From CAVZTX01 sp963778375 (GTDB lineage Bacteria > Chloroflexota > Ktedonobacteria > Ktedonobacterales > Ktedonobacteraceae): a stretch of 64,000 nt of DNA. How positions within the stretch are numbered: position 1 is the stretch's first letter; each line of letters begins with the position of its first letter. The stretch is from the NCBI GenBank assembly GCA_963778375.1, contig CAVZTX010000028.1, positions 252,674-316,673 on the forward strand, in the 5' to 3' direction. The notes below the pieces were generated by a model. It had not been told where the DNA came from and ran no database searches. It worked only from the letters and a program-made list of their open reading frames with translations. The position numbers and the translations under genes were made by a program. This document shows, in pieces, positions 25,704 to 33,822 of this stretch.

Positions 25704-27468
25704 ACGAGTAAAAGCGGCTGAGGCACTGGTTGACATTCTAGAGCGCGAGGGGGTATCCGTTATTTTTGGTATCCCTGGTGGCCCCCTACTGCCGCTCTAC
25801 GATCAATTGGCCAACCATCGCAAAATCCGCCTGATCCTGGTGAAGCACGAACAGGCAGCCGCTTATGCTGCCTTTGCTTATGCACGTGTAACAGGAAAAC
25901 TGGGAGTATGTGTCGCCACCTTGGGTCCTGGAGCAACCAACCTGCTGTCAGGCTTACCTGTGGCCTTGATCGCCAGTGTCCCCGTCCTCGCGCTCACAGG
26001 CCAGGTGCAGACCACCGCCTACGCCAAAAGTGCCCATCAGGAATCAACCGGCTGGTTTCGTACACCGAACCAGGAGGCAATGTATGCCGCCACCTGCAAG
26101 CATACCGCTACCTGCATCGAGGCAAGCCGTTTCCCCGATTTTGTGCGTCATAGCATTCGCATCGCCACCTCTGGACGACCTGGCCCGGCACACCTCATCA
26201 TTCCCGCCAACCTGCTGCACCAGACCATCGACTATACGGCGCTCAATCCGGCTGAGTACCGCCTGTTAGAGCATAAAGTGTGTGACAATTCGGCAATGGC
26301 AACCATCGCCAGTCAGATAGCCGAGGCTCGCTACCCACTCATCATGGTTGGAGAACGCGCACTATTGCCCGACGCCAGTCAGGAAATCTCGCAACTCTCC
26401 GAGCGCTTCTCTATTCCAGTCATCACCGACATGGCCTGCAAATCGGCGGTGGACGAATGGTCGCCCATGTTTATGGGATGCATGGGCGTGATGGGCCACC
26501 GTGCTGGCGAGCGCTACCTCAAAGAGAAGTCCGACCTCGTGCTGGCAGTTGGCCAAACATTTAACGAAATTTCCACCTTAAGTTGGGATCCCGCCCTGGC
26601 AAGCGGCCGCAAATTGATCCAACTCGACACCGACCCGGAGGAGATCGGAAAAGTCTACCCGGTAGCTGCCGCAAGCGCCGGACACCTGCCTACCATGCTG
26701 GCATCCCTATCAGAAAAGCTGGACAAACTGGGGGTCACAAAACAAAGCGAGCGTGAGGCAACGGTAGCAGCACTACGCAAACAATTCCCCCTGTTTACCT
26801 CCAACGAAATGAACAGCGAGAAGGTCCCATTGCTGCCGCAGAGGGTGGTCAACGAAATGCGCCAGGGTCTGCCGGAAGATGCCATCATTCTTTCAGATTC
26901 TTCTAAGTGGACGCGCTGGCTAGGACGCTATTTCCCAGCTCGACGGCGTACCTTTGTCACTGCTCACGACTACGAACCGATGGGCTGGGCAGTCGCGGGA
27001 GTAATCGGTGCCAAACTCGCCAACCCCGACCGGCCGGTTGTATGCGTCAGCGGCGATGGCGCATTTCTAATGAGCGCTATGGAACTCTCTACCGCCGCCA
27101 ACTATAAACTGGATATCATCTGGCTGATTATGAACGACTCGCGCCTCGGTATTATCTATGATCTTCAAAAAATGCTCTACAGTGGTCGCATCGCCGCCAC
27201 CACCTTCGAGAATCCCGACTTTCGCAAATTTGCCGCAGCCTTTGGCATAGCAGCCCAGGTGATCGAAAAGCCAGGCGAGTTAGCCGAAGCCTTACAAATG
27301 GCCGTGCAACGCGGCGGCGCAGCCGTATTCGACGTACGTTTTGATCCCGATGCAGTACCGGCGGTACGTCCCCGCAGCGTGCTCATCACTAAGGAAATGG
27401 GATTGCCCAATCCGAAGCCTGGCCCGGAAGTGACCCGTGCCTTCATCTCACTCTTGAAGGAGAAGTAA
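25696..27468 (+). CDS. Thiamine-diphosphate enzyme, acetolactate synthase-like
   Basis: 590 residues with the three-domain fold of the POX/ALS family. Glu52 (VKHEQAAAYAAFAYAR) is the predicted ThDP-activating residue; the cofactor motif VSGDGAFLMS ... IMNDSRLG spans about 450-485. FGIPGGPLLPLYDQL and GPGATNLLSGLPVAL are typical of 2-oxo acid decarboxylating, carboligating enzymes. It lacks a neighbouring small regulatory subunit, so it is unlikely to be the branched-chain biosynthetic acetolactate synthase. Set between an acyl-AMP ligase and an acyl-ACP reductase-like gene, it could join an active aldehyde from a 2-oxo acid to a fatty aldehyde; this is inference. Its start overlaps the ligase by 8 bases. 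Confidence 0.82.
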   Translation: MTKRVKAAEALVDILEREGVSVIFGIPGGPLLPLYDQLANHRKIRLILVKHEQAAAYAAFAYARVTGKLGVCVATLGPGATNLLSGLPVALIASVPVLALTGQVQTTAYAKSAHQESTGWFRTPNQEAMYAATCKHTATCIEASRFPDFVRHSIRIATSGRPGPAHLIIPANLLHQTIDYTALNPAEYRLLEHKVCDNSAMATIASQIAEARYPLIMVGERALLPDASQEISQLSERFSIPVITDMACKSAVDEWSPMFMGCMGVMGHRAGERYLKEKSDLVLAVGQTFNEISTLSWDPALASGRKLIQLDTDPEEIGKVYPVAAASAGHLPTMLASLSEKLDKLGVTKQSEREATVAALRKQFPLFTSNEMNSEKVPLLPQRVVNEMRQGLPEDAIILSDSSKWTRWLGRYFPARRRTFVTAHDYEPMGWAVAGVIGAKLANPDRPVVCVSGDGAFLMSAMELSTAANYKLDIIWLIMNDSRLGIIYDLQKMLYSGRIAATTFENPDFRKFAAAFGIAAQVIEKPGELAEALQMAVQRGGAAVFDVRFDPDAVPAVRPRSVLITKEMGLPNPKPGPEVTRAFISLLKEK

Positions 27469-27546
27469 GCGATATTTGTAGGGCACCCGCAAGAGATGCC
27501 CCTACTATGACACGAACATCCCACTGTTGAAGGAGAAACAAGCGAT
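27451..27546. repeat. Hairpin repeat flanked by a 23-bp direct duplication
   Basis: GTAGGGCACCCGC ... GATGCCCCTAC at 27478-27505 folds into a near-perfect hairpin. It is flanked by CTCTTGAAGGAGAAGTAAGC (from 27451) and CTGTTGAAGGAGAAACAAGC (from 27524), 23-bp copies with three differences. The copies carry the ThDP gene's end and the ribosome site of the next gene, so the insertion seems to have duplicated a junction where the two genes once nearly touched. Confidence 0.7.
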
Positions 27547-27997
27547 GTCCAATACTACCTACGAAATTGCCATGTCCCGCCGACTGGATCAATCAACCGC
27601 CAGGGCCTTTGAAGTCGTGGAAGATCTCGAACGCTTCCCCGAATTTATGCCCAACGTCAATTCGCTCACCCTGTTGGAAGCAGAGGGAAATCGCAAGGTA
27701 GCAGAATGGGATATCACCATCGATGACGCGCCGCTCAGTTGGATCGAAGAAGGCATCTATGATAAGCAAAACATGATCGTTCGCTTCCGTTCGCTGGAAG
27801 GCGTTTTTGATCGCTTCGACGGCTACTGGCAGGTAGTGCCCGAAGGAGATGGCAGCCGCGTCACATTTGAACTGGCCTATGAAATCGGCCTACCAGAAAT
27901 CGAAGACATTGTCGGCCCAATCCTACGCGAGCGCATGATCGAAAATGCCGAAAGCATGCTAGAGGCCATCGAGAAATGGGTCGGAGAGGCAAGATGA
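27545..27997 (+). CDS. SRPBCC (START-like) family protein
   Basis: 150 residues. MSRRLDQSTARAFEVVEDLERFPEFMPNVNSLTLLE and later FEVVPEGDGSRVTFE-like features match the polyketide cyclase/COQ10-type START fold, which forms a deep hydrophobic pocket. Members act as cyclases, lipid carriers or quinone-binding proteins. Here GYWQVVPEGDGSRVTFELAY and a C-terminal helix MLEAIEKWVGEA are seen. The ATG at 27545 has AGGAGA 8 bases upstream, within a duplicated segment. Its stop overlaps the next start (ATGA), so the two are co-translated. In this cluster it may bind or shape the lipid intermediate. Confidence 0.78.
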   Translation: MSNTTYEIAMSRRLDQSTARAFEVVEDLERFPEFMPNVNSLTLLEAEGNRKVAEWDITIDDAPLSWIEEGIYDKQNMIVRFRSLEGVFDRFDGYWQVVPEGDGSRVTFELAYEIGLPEIEDIVGPILRERMIENAESMLEAIEKWVGEAR

Positions 27998-29127
27998 GCA
28001 TCGACACTGAACATCTCCCAACGGATTTCGCACTCCTCGGCCACCCGTCCAACTATGAGCACCTGGGCGACATCTTCGTTCATTCGCGGCCAGACTTCAA
28101 CCGTGAGAAAATGACGAAGTACAAGGCCACTTTGCAGAAGATTTTTGAATGGACCCCTAGCTACGCCTCCAAAGACCCACTGCTGATACACACGCTCAAC
28201 GGACGACAACTGTCTGGCCGCTTAATCTTCTGCACGTTTTTGCCCGAAACCATCCACTCGCCCCGCCACATGCTTGCCACCTACCAGAAAATCCTTGATG
28301 GTTGTCGCGTCGCAAAAAACCTGGGCGCGAAGGTAATAGGCCTGGGCGGCTTCACCTCCATTGTAGGCGGCACACAGGGCGAGAAGGAAGCGCAGGAACT
28401 GCAAATCGCCGTCACCTCTGGCAACTCGCTCACAGCCGCACTTGCGCTCGCTCAACTCAACATACTTTTAGAGCGCCTGGATTGGAAACTATGCGAACGA
28501 ACGGTGGCAGTCGTAGGAGCCAGCGGCGATATCGGACGTGCCTGCGCCCTGGCGCTCGCTCCCCATGCCGGTCGCATCCTGCTCGTTGCCCGCAACAAAG
28601 CCAAACTGGAGGAACTGCGCAACGAAATGCCAGCCAATGTCGAGGCCCATATTTGCACAGACGTGCAGGATGCCACACATGCCAGCGTCATCGTCGCCGC
28701 CACCAGCGCCGCCCAGCCCATTCTAGCCGAAGCCGATTTACAGCCCGGCACGATTGTATGCGATGTTGGCTACCCCAAAAACCTATCGTACGCACCCGAT
28801 CCACGCCCAGATGTGCTGGCCATCTCGGGTGGCCTCGCCCAGATGCCCTTCGCATTCGACATCACTTACTACACGCGCCTGCCCGAACCCAACATCATGT
28901 ACGGTTGCTTTTGCGAAGCCATGGTCCTTGCCATAGCCGGTCGCTACGAAAGCTACTCCATCGGCCAGGGCCGCATCACGTCCGAGAGAATGGAAGAGAT
29001 TTTCTCTCTGGCACAAACGCACGGTTTCCAACCCGCCCCGCTCTACCGTGGCAAACATCCTATCACCGACGAAGGATTAAACACCTTCTTACAATATGCC
29101 TATGAGATGAAGGAGGTCCATCAATGA
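27994..29127 (+). CDS. Acyl-ACP reductase-like protein (AAR family)
   Basis: 377 residues. It aligns by eye with cyanobacterial long-chain acyl-ACP reductase, the enzyme that makes fatty aldehydes for alkane synthesis: DFALLGHPSNYEHLGD (N-terminus), GLGGFTSIVGG, TSGNSLTAA, the NADPH loop TVAVVGASGDIG (170-181), CDVGYPKNLS, and YGCFCEAMVLAIAGR, where Cys305 or its neighbour matches the catalytic Cys of the FACFAEA motif. The C-terminal RITSERMEEIFSLAQTHGF is also shared. No aldehyde-deformylating oxygenase is seen nearby, so alkane production is not implied. It sits between the SRPBCC and ACP genes with ATGA overlaps at both ends. It could use acyl-ACP from the cluster. Confidence 0.8.
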   Translation: MSIDTEHLPTDFALLGHPSNYEHLGDIFVHSRPDFNREKMTKYKATLQKIFEWTPSYASKDPLLIHTLNGRQLSGRLIFCTFLPETIHSPRHMLATYQKILDGCRVAKNLGAKVIGLGGFTSIVGGTQGEKEAQELQIAVTSGNSLTAALALAQLNILLERLDWKLCERTVAVVGASGDIGRACALALAPHAGRILLVARNKAKLEELRNEMPANVEAHICTDVQDATHASVIVAATSAAQPILAEADLQPGTIVCDVGYPKNLSYAPDPRPDVLAISGGLAQMPFAFDITYYTRLPEPNIMYGCFCEAMVLAIAGRYESYSIGQGRITSERMEEIFSLAQTHGFQPAPLYRGKHPITDEGLNTFLQYAYEMKEVHQ

Positions 29128-29375
29128 GCGCCACCCCCACCGAACAAAAACTACAATCTATCGTCGCCGCAAAACTCCAGGTTACTCCCGATCAAGTCCC
29201 CCTCGACGCCTCCCTGATGGACGACCTCAGCCTCGACTCCTTCGACCTGATGGCAGTCATCCTGGAAATTGAGGAAGACTTCGCCCCCATCACCATCTCC
29301 GACAAATCAGCCGAAGAACTTCGCACGTTGAGAGAGGTAGCCGATTATATTGATCATCAGTTGAATCAGATATAA
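29124..29375 (+). CDS. Acyl carrier protein
   Basis: 83 residues, acidic. DDLSLDSFDLMAVILEIEED contains Ser39, the attachment site for 4'-phosphopantetheine (LDSxD motif), with an N-terminal helix KLQSIVAAKLQVTPDQ and the C-terminal LREVADYIDHQL helix. It starts in the stop of the acyl-ACP reductase-like gene (ATGA), so is made with it. It is probably a dedicated carrier for the acyl-AMP ligase at the head of the cluster, not the housekeeping ACP, which usually lies with fab genes. Confidence 0.9.
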   Translation: MSATPTEQKLQSIVAAKLQVTPDQVPLDASLMDDLSLDSFDLMAVILEIEEDFAPITISDKSAEELRTLREVADYIDHQLNQI

Positions 29376-29560
29376 GATGACCGTTTCTCAGAGAAATCTA
29401 TACCCACTCTTGTTAATCACCACTTGTCCTTAACCTCTTTATAACCGATTTTCCTTGCCTCTACTATTACCAGCCCTTATACTTAGCAGTGGAGAGGCAT
29501 ACTGAATAACAAAAGATTGCTATGGTTGGATCACTGCAGTCTTGAAAGTGAGATTTATCT

Positions 29561-30208
29561 ATGCATATCTTTTCCCGCTCAAAAGTTGCCCTTTTCTTCT
29601 CTCTGGTTGCATTTGGTGCTATGTTAGGTGTCCTGCTCGTCAATACTGTGGTTCCCTCTCTCAGTTCCCAAGCCGCTAGTCCAACATTAGCGACGAAAAA
29701 GTTTGAATTTAAGTTGGTTGCTTCTCCCGGTATCCAAACCAACTGTTTACCCCATGCACGAGGCGAGGCCACGATTGTCCGCGATAAGTTGAACGATCAA
29801 CTAACAGTAGAGGTGAATGGGTTAGCTCCTAACACTGGCTACGACCTCTTCGTGATCGAGCTACCCAATAAGCCCTTCGGCGTCTCCTGGTACCAGAGTG
29901 ATGTGGAAACCAATGGGCAAGGCGAAGGCAGCGTGAGTGTGCGAGGCATCTTCAATGTGGAAACATTCTCAGTTTCACTGGGTGAAGCAACTCCCACCGC
30001 AACGCAGGTTGTCTTCCCACCGACCCATCAATTCCATATTGGTCTATGGTTCAATGATCCCAAGGTTCCCTTCAAGCTCGGTTGTGAACCCGGCGCAACT
30101 GCTCCGGTCATCACACCATTCAATGGCGAACAGCATGCGGGTATTCAGGTACTGAATACGAGTAATTTCCCAGATAATGCTGGTCCCCTGTCGCACGTTG
30201 CACCTTAA
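29561..30208 (+). CDS. Secreted or membrane-anchored protein of unknown function
   Basis: 215 residues. It begins with a signal peptide or anchor: SRSK, then a hydrophobic stretch ALFFSLVAFGAMLGVLLV, with a possible cleavage after SSQAAS near residue 39. The mature part seems to be a beta-rich domain: EATIVRDKLNDQLTVEVNGL, NTGYDLFVIELP, FNVETFSVSL, and two Cys (NCLP, GCEP) which could form a disulfide. It resembles extracellular proteins common in soil Chloroflexota and actinobacteria, but no named family is recognised. It is a single gene ended by a terminator at 30271-30307. Confidence 0.65.
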   Translation: MHIFSRSKVALFFSLVAFGAMLGVLLVNTVVPSLSSQAASPTLATKKFEFKLVASPGIQTNCLPHARGEATIVRDKLNDQLTVEVNGLAPNTGYDLFVIELPNKPFGVSWYQSDVETNGQGEGSVSVRGIFNVETFSVSLGEATPTATQVVFPPTHQFHIGLWFNDPKVPFKLGCEPGATAPVITPFNGEQHAGIQVLNTSNFPDNAGPLSHVAP

Positions 30209-30270
30209 GCAAATATCAATCGGCTTCCATCTCTCTCCGATGGGGATGGCAAATCGCAACTACCTGAAAG

Positions 30271-30307
30271 AACCCCCACGAGGTCCTCTCGTAGGGGTCT
30301 CTTTTCT
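30271..30307 (+). terminator. Rho-independent terminator after the secreted protein gene
   Basis: ACCCCCACGAGG pairs with CCTCTCGTAGGGGT around a tight loop and is followed by CTCTTTTCT. It lies about 65 bp after the stop at 30208 and reads on the plus strand. Confidence 0.8.
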
Positions 30308-30415
30308 AGAGATGTGTACCTTCTGGCGCATTGCATGTGAAACCCGGGGCAGTATAGGATATCTCTTCAGCAAACTTTGTCCGCTTAAATCGGCTTATTG
30401 AATAACACTCCTCCC

Positions 30416-31909
30416 TCACCTCAAATTCATCCACACCGTCTTCACCTGCGTATACGCATCAAGCACCGCATGTCCCATCTCCCTCCCATACCCACTCTGC
30501 TTATATCCCCCAAAAGGAGCCGCCGCATCAAACTGATTATAAGTATTGACCCACACAACCCCCGTTTTAAGCGCCGCAGCTACCTTGTGCGCCTTCTTCA
30601 CATCATTGGTCCATACCCCTGCCGCCAGACCATAGATTGACTTATTGGCACGAGCCGCAACTTCCTCCACATCCTCGAAGGGCAAAGCGACGACAACGGG
30701 ACCGAAAATCTCTTCACGTGCAATCGTCATTTCGTCATGCACATTATCGAAAATGGTCGGCTGCACGAAGTAGCCATTCGCCAGCTCACCGCCAGCCCGT
30801 TCGCCACCCGTAGTCGGCTTGGCACCCTCGCGTTTACCCGTCTCGATATAGCCCGTCACGCGCTCAAGTTGCTCCTGAGAAACCAGCGGCCCCAACTCCG
30901 TATTCGGATCAATGCCCAACCCAATCTTCATCTTACTGGCATAACCGGTCACCCCGCTCAACACCTCATCGTACACCGACTTCTGCACGAAAAGACGACT
31001 ACCCGCCGTACAGACCTGGCCCTGGTTAAAGAAGATAGCGTTCATCGCGCCGCGCACCGCGTATTTCATATCGGCATCCGGGAAAATAATGTTAGGCGAC
31101 TTTCCCCCAAGCTCCAACGTAACCCGCTTCAAATTGCCCACACTGGCCTGCAAAATCTTCTTACCCACCTCGGTTGAACCTGTGAAAGCAATCTTATCCA
31201 CATCTGGATGAGCAGCCAACGCCGCACCCGCCGTCTCGCCAAAGCCCGGAACAATATTGACCACTCCCTCCGGGAAACCCGCCTCGCAAATTAACTCGCC
31301 CAGCCGCAAAGCCGTGAGCGGCGTCTGCTCTGCTGGCTTAAGGATAACAGTATTGCCACAAGCCAGGGCCGGTGCCAGCTTCCAGGCAGCCATCTGTATC
31401 GGAAAGTTCCAGGGAATAATCTGCCCTACAACACCCATCGGCTCACGCAATGTATAAGTGAACATATTGGGAATAGAAACCGGAATGGTGTCGCCCTCTA
31501 TCTTCGTAGCCCACCCTGCAAAATAGCGAAAATGATCGGCAGTCAACGGTACATCCGCTGCCCGCGAATACTTAATAGGTTTGCCATTGTCCAGCGTCTC
31601 CAGTTGTGCCAGCTCATCAGCATTCTTCTCAATCAGCTCAGCCACCTTCCAGAGCAAACGTCCCCGCTGCGAAGGAGTAAGTTTTGGCCACGGACCACTC
31701 TCAAAGGCCTTGCGAGCAGCAGTCACCGCCCGGTTAATATCCTCAGCATCACCCTCCGCAACCCTTGCCAGCACCTCACCCGTCGAAGGATTGATCGTAT
31801 CAAATGTTTTGCCACTCGCCGACTCTACCCACTCCCCCCCAATCAACATCTTCACCGGCTGCTGCTTCAAGAAAGCACTCTGTACAGTATCCGTCTCTCT
31901 TATCGTCAT
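30416..31909 (-). CDS. Aldehyde dehydrogenase, NAD(P)-dependent
   Basis: 497 residues. PWNFPIQMAAWKLAPALACG, FTGSTEVGKKIL, the active-site Glu in TLELGGKSPN (about 264) and the catalytic Cys in NQGQVCTAGSRL (about 297) identify the ALDH superfamily, oxidising aldehydes to carboxylates. Similar to betaine- and retinal-type ALDHs, so range is probably broad. AAGGAG lies about 10 bases before the ATG at 31909. It is convergent to the lipid cluster, across a secreted protein gene; it could remove excess fatty aldehyde but need not be functionally linked. Confidence 0.92.
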   Translation of the reverse strand: MTIRETDTVQSAFLKQQPVKMLIGGEWVESASGKTFDTINPSTGEVLARVAEGDAEDINRAVTAARKAFESGPWPKLTPSQRGRLLWKVAELIEKNADELAQLETLDNGKPIKYSRAADVPLTADHFRYFAGWATKIEGDTIPVSIPNMFTYTLREPMGVVGQIIPWNFPIQMAAWKLAPALACGNTVILKPAEQTPLTALRLGELICEAGFPEGVVNIVPGFGETAGAALAAHPDVDKIAFTGSTEVGKKILQASVGNLKRVTLELGGKSPNIIFPDADMKYAVRGAMNAIFFNQGQVCTAGSRLFVQKSVYDEVLSGVTGYASKMKIGLGIDPNTELGPLVSQEQLERVTGYIETGKREGAKPTTGGERAGGELANGYFVQPTIFDNVHDEMTIAREEIFGPVVVALPFEDVEEVAARANKSIYGLAAGVWTNDVKKAHKVAAALKTGVVWVNTYNQFDAAAPFGGYKQSGYGREMGHAVLDAYTQVKTVWMNLR

Positions 31910-32059
31910 CTTTGATCTACTCCTTTGTATCCAGGCTTGTCAGGGCATTTGCAAGGATATTCAACTGTCATCCTTCAGCGAACGCCTCTAGGGTCGCCTC
32001 TACTATACACGTCATCTCCGACCGTTTTAGGATATCATGTGAAGAGTCGTACTACCAAA

Positions 32060-32455
32060 TATTGTCAGCAGCTTCAGGCTCTTCAGGCCATCTTTACTGG
32101 CTCTGTTGGTGGTCCATTGGGTGCTCTCGCACCTCTCATCTCCAGCGTGCTCGGTGCGAAAACCGTACCAATAACCTTCAATGTAACAGGCAAACGCCGC
32201 TCCGTTGAAATACCCAACATCATGCACCTTGCTGTCCATCCCCTGCCAAGTATGGACCCCAACAACGAGATTTGGGCACTCAACGCCCATCCCTTTTCTC
32301 CCAAGCTGGCACTGGCGGTTGGCGAGCAGAATAGCACCTGGACGGACTACGGCATGAGCTGGGATAACTCAGGCAAAAACGGCCACTACGCATCAATCAA
32401 CTGGTCCAACCATAGAACCAATCCGGTTTATTTCTTTAAGGAGGAGAGTACACAT
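32060..32455 (+). pseudogene. Remnant of a DUF1326 gene (C-terminal part)
   Basis: The frame reads LQALQAIFTGSVGGPLGALA, TFNVTGKRRSVEIPN, NNEIWALNAHPFSPKLALAV and YGMSWDNSGKNGHY, the C-terminal half of DUF1326 proteins. No start codon with homologous sequence precedes it: the N-terminal half of the domain is gone, and the natural stop has also been lost, so the frame runs on through the next gene in the wrong phase. In other genomes DUF1326 is followed by DUF2182, as here, so this was once the partner gene. It probably makes no product. Confidence 0.72.
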
Positions 32456-33233
32456 GTTTGGTACTACCCCCCAGCTATTGCAACGCCAGCGTTACCTGAT
32501 CCTGGGCGTGCTACTTGTGCTGGCCGTCCTTGCCTGGGGACTCCTCATCTGGCAAGCACCCATGATGAACAACCAGGCAATGGGCCTAACCATGGGTATG
32601 AGCGCTCTGCTGTTCATCGCAATCTGGGCAGTAATGATGGTTGCGATGATGTTTCCGGCAGCGGCCCCAATGATCCTCATGTTCAGTGCTGTCTACGCTG
32701 GCAAGCGTCGGCAAGAGCAGCCCTACGTGCCGACCTGGATCTTCGTCAGCGCCTATCTCCTCGTCTGGGCATTGTCCGGAGTGCTGGCATACTTTCTCGC
32801 CATAGGAGCCGAGAAGCTAGCGGGACAGTCGATGTGGCTCACGACGAACGCTACCCACATTGGCGGCGTCATCCTGGTAATAGCCGGCCTCTATCAACTC
32901 TCGCCGCTCAAAAACGTCTGTCTATCAAAATGCCGTACACCTTTGCAATTTCTCCTCACTTCCTGGCATGATGGATATGCCGGTGCCTTCCGTATGGGGA
33001 TCGCGCACGGTGCCTTCTGTCTCGGTTGCTGCTGGCTTCTGTTCGTAATCCTCTTTCCGCTCGGCATCATGAATATTGCGGCGATGGCGGTTGTAACTGC
33101 GCTGATCTTCGCTGAGAAAGCGCTGCCCATCGGTCGACAAATCAGTCTAATTGCCGGTGTAGCTTTGATCATCTATGGATCAGTAGTCATATTCTTGCCC
33201 GCTGCACTACCAATGGGAAGTCCATCTATGTAG
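32454..33233 (+). CDS. DUF2182 integral membrane protein
   Basis: 259 residues with about seven membrane helices: LILGVLLVLAVLAWGLLIWQ, the Met-rich NQAMGLTMGM, WAVMMVAMMFPAAAPMILM, and a CLSKCRTPL motif followed by FRMGIAHGAFCLGCCWLLFV. The pattern of paired Cys and Met-rich helices is that of DUF2182, described as predicted metal-binding membrane proteins. AGGAGGAG is placed 7 bases before the ATG, a strong site. Its usual partner DUF1326 is reduced to a remnant just upstream, so it may now work alone or be losing function. Confidence 0.85.
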   Translation: MFGTTPQLLQRQRYLILGVLLVLAVLAWGLLIWQAPMMNNQAMGLTMGMSALLFIAIWAVMMVAMMFPAAAPMILMFSAVYAGKRRQEQPYVPTWIFVSAYLLVWALSGVLAYFLAIGAEKLAGQSMWLTTNATHIGGVILVIAGLYQLSPLKNVCLSKCRTPLQFLLTSWHDGYAGAFRMGIAHGAFCLGCCWLLFVILFPLGIMNIAAMAVVTALIFAEKALPIGRQISLIAGVALIIYGSVVIFLPAALPMGSPSM

Positions 33234-33234
33234 A

Positions 33235-33822
33235 ATGATATTTTATATGGAACACCACGACCAACCCGACGAAGTCCACATTCGCCCGGCAAACACCGAC
33301 GATATTCCTTTCATCCATTCCCTCTCAGAACGTTTTGCCAGCGTCGGCACTCCCACCTGGCGTGACCCAACAAAAATGCAACAATTCCACCAGCATACCG
33401 TCACCGAAGCCAGTTCAGCAATCAACCTCCCTGGCTCTCTCGTACTGATCGCTGAAACCAACGATGGCACCCGCCTCGGCTTCATCTATGCCACCAATAC
33501 AACCGATTTCTTCACAAACGAGCCTCAGGCCTACATTGCAGACCTCGCAGTGACTACGCATGGCGAAGGGAAAGGCATAGGCCGCAAGCTCATGGAGCAT
33601 GCCGAAACCTGGGCACGAGAACAAGGCTACCGTATCGTAGCCCTCGACGTCTTCGCCTTCAACACCCACGCTCGCTCCTTCTACCATCATTTAGGCTATG
33701 TCGAAGAGACAGTAAAACTCATCAAAGAAGCTATGACTTTCCACTCTGCGATGGCACAACAAGTTACTGGATGCTCAGGATCATTATTCTCCACAATCAC
33801 ATCAACCTGTTTCTGTGGTTGA
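33235..33822 (+). CDS. GNAT-family N-acetyltransferase
   Basis: 195 residues. VHIRPANTDDIPFIHSLSE opens the fold; AYIADLAVTTHGEGKGIGRKLMEHAETWA holds the acetyl-CoA pyrophosphate loop (GEGKGIGRKL), and ARSFYHHLGYVEETVKLIKE is the usual end. The target amine is unknown. The ATG at 33235 lies 1 base after the DUF2182 stop (an ATG at 33247 is also possible). The last 30 or so residues (TFHSAMAQQVTGCSG...) overlap the 3' end of the convergent kinase gene by 127 bp and are not conserved, so the original stop seems to have been lost. Confidence 0.82.
   Translation: MIFYMEHHDQPDEVHIRPANTDDIPFIHSLSERFASVGTPTWRDPTKMQQFHQHTVTEASSAINLPGSLVLIAETNDGTRLGFIYATNTTDFFTNEPQAYIADLAVTTHGEGKGIGRKLMEHAETWAREQGYRIVALDVFAFNTHARSFYHHLGYVEETVKLIKEAMTFHSAMAQQVTGCSGSLFSTITSTCFCG

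Noticed and set aside
25696..27468. Biosynthetic acetolactate synthase (ilvB)
   Set aside because: No regulatory subunit, ilvC or other branched-chain genes are near; the gene is embedded between acyl-AMP ligase and acyl-ACP-reductase-like genes.
28302..29105. Overlapping Arg/His-rich gene in the acyl-ACP reductase region
   Set aside because: Its composition (very rich in Arg, His and Pro) is that of a frame-shifted shadow of a GC-rich gene, with no start site.
31925..32971. A single 348-residue protein
   Set aside because: Only 32060-32455 reads as DUF1326. The rest follows the DUF2182 gene in the wrong frame and has no protein character.
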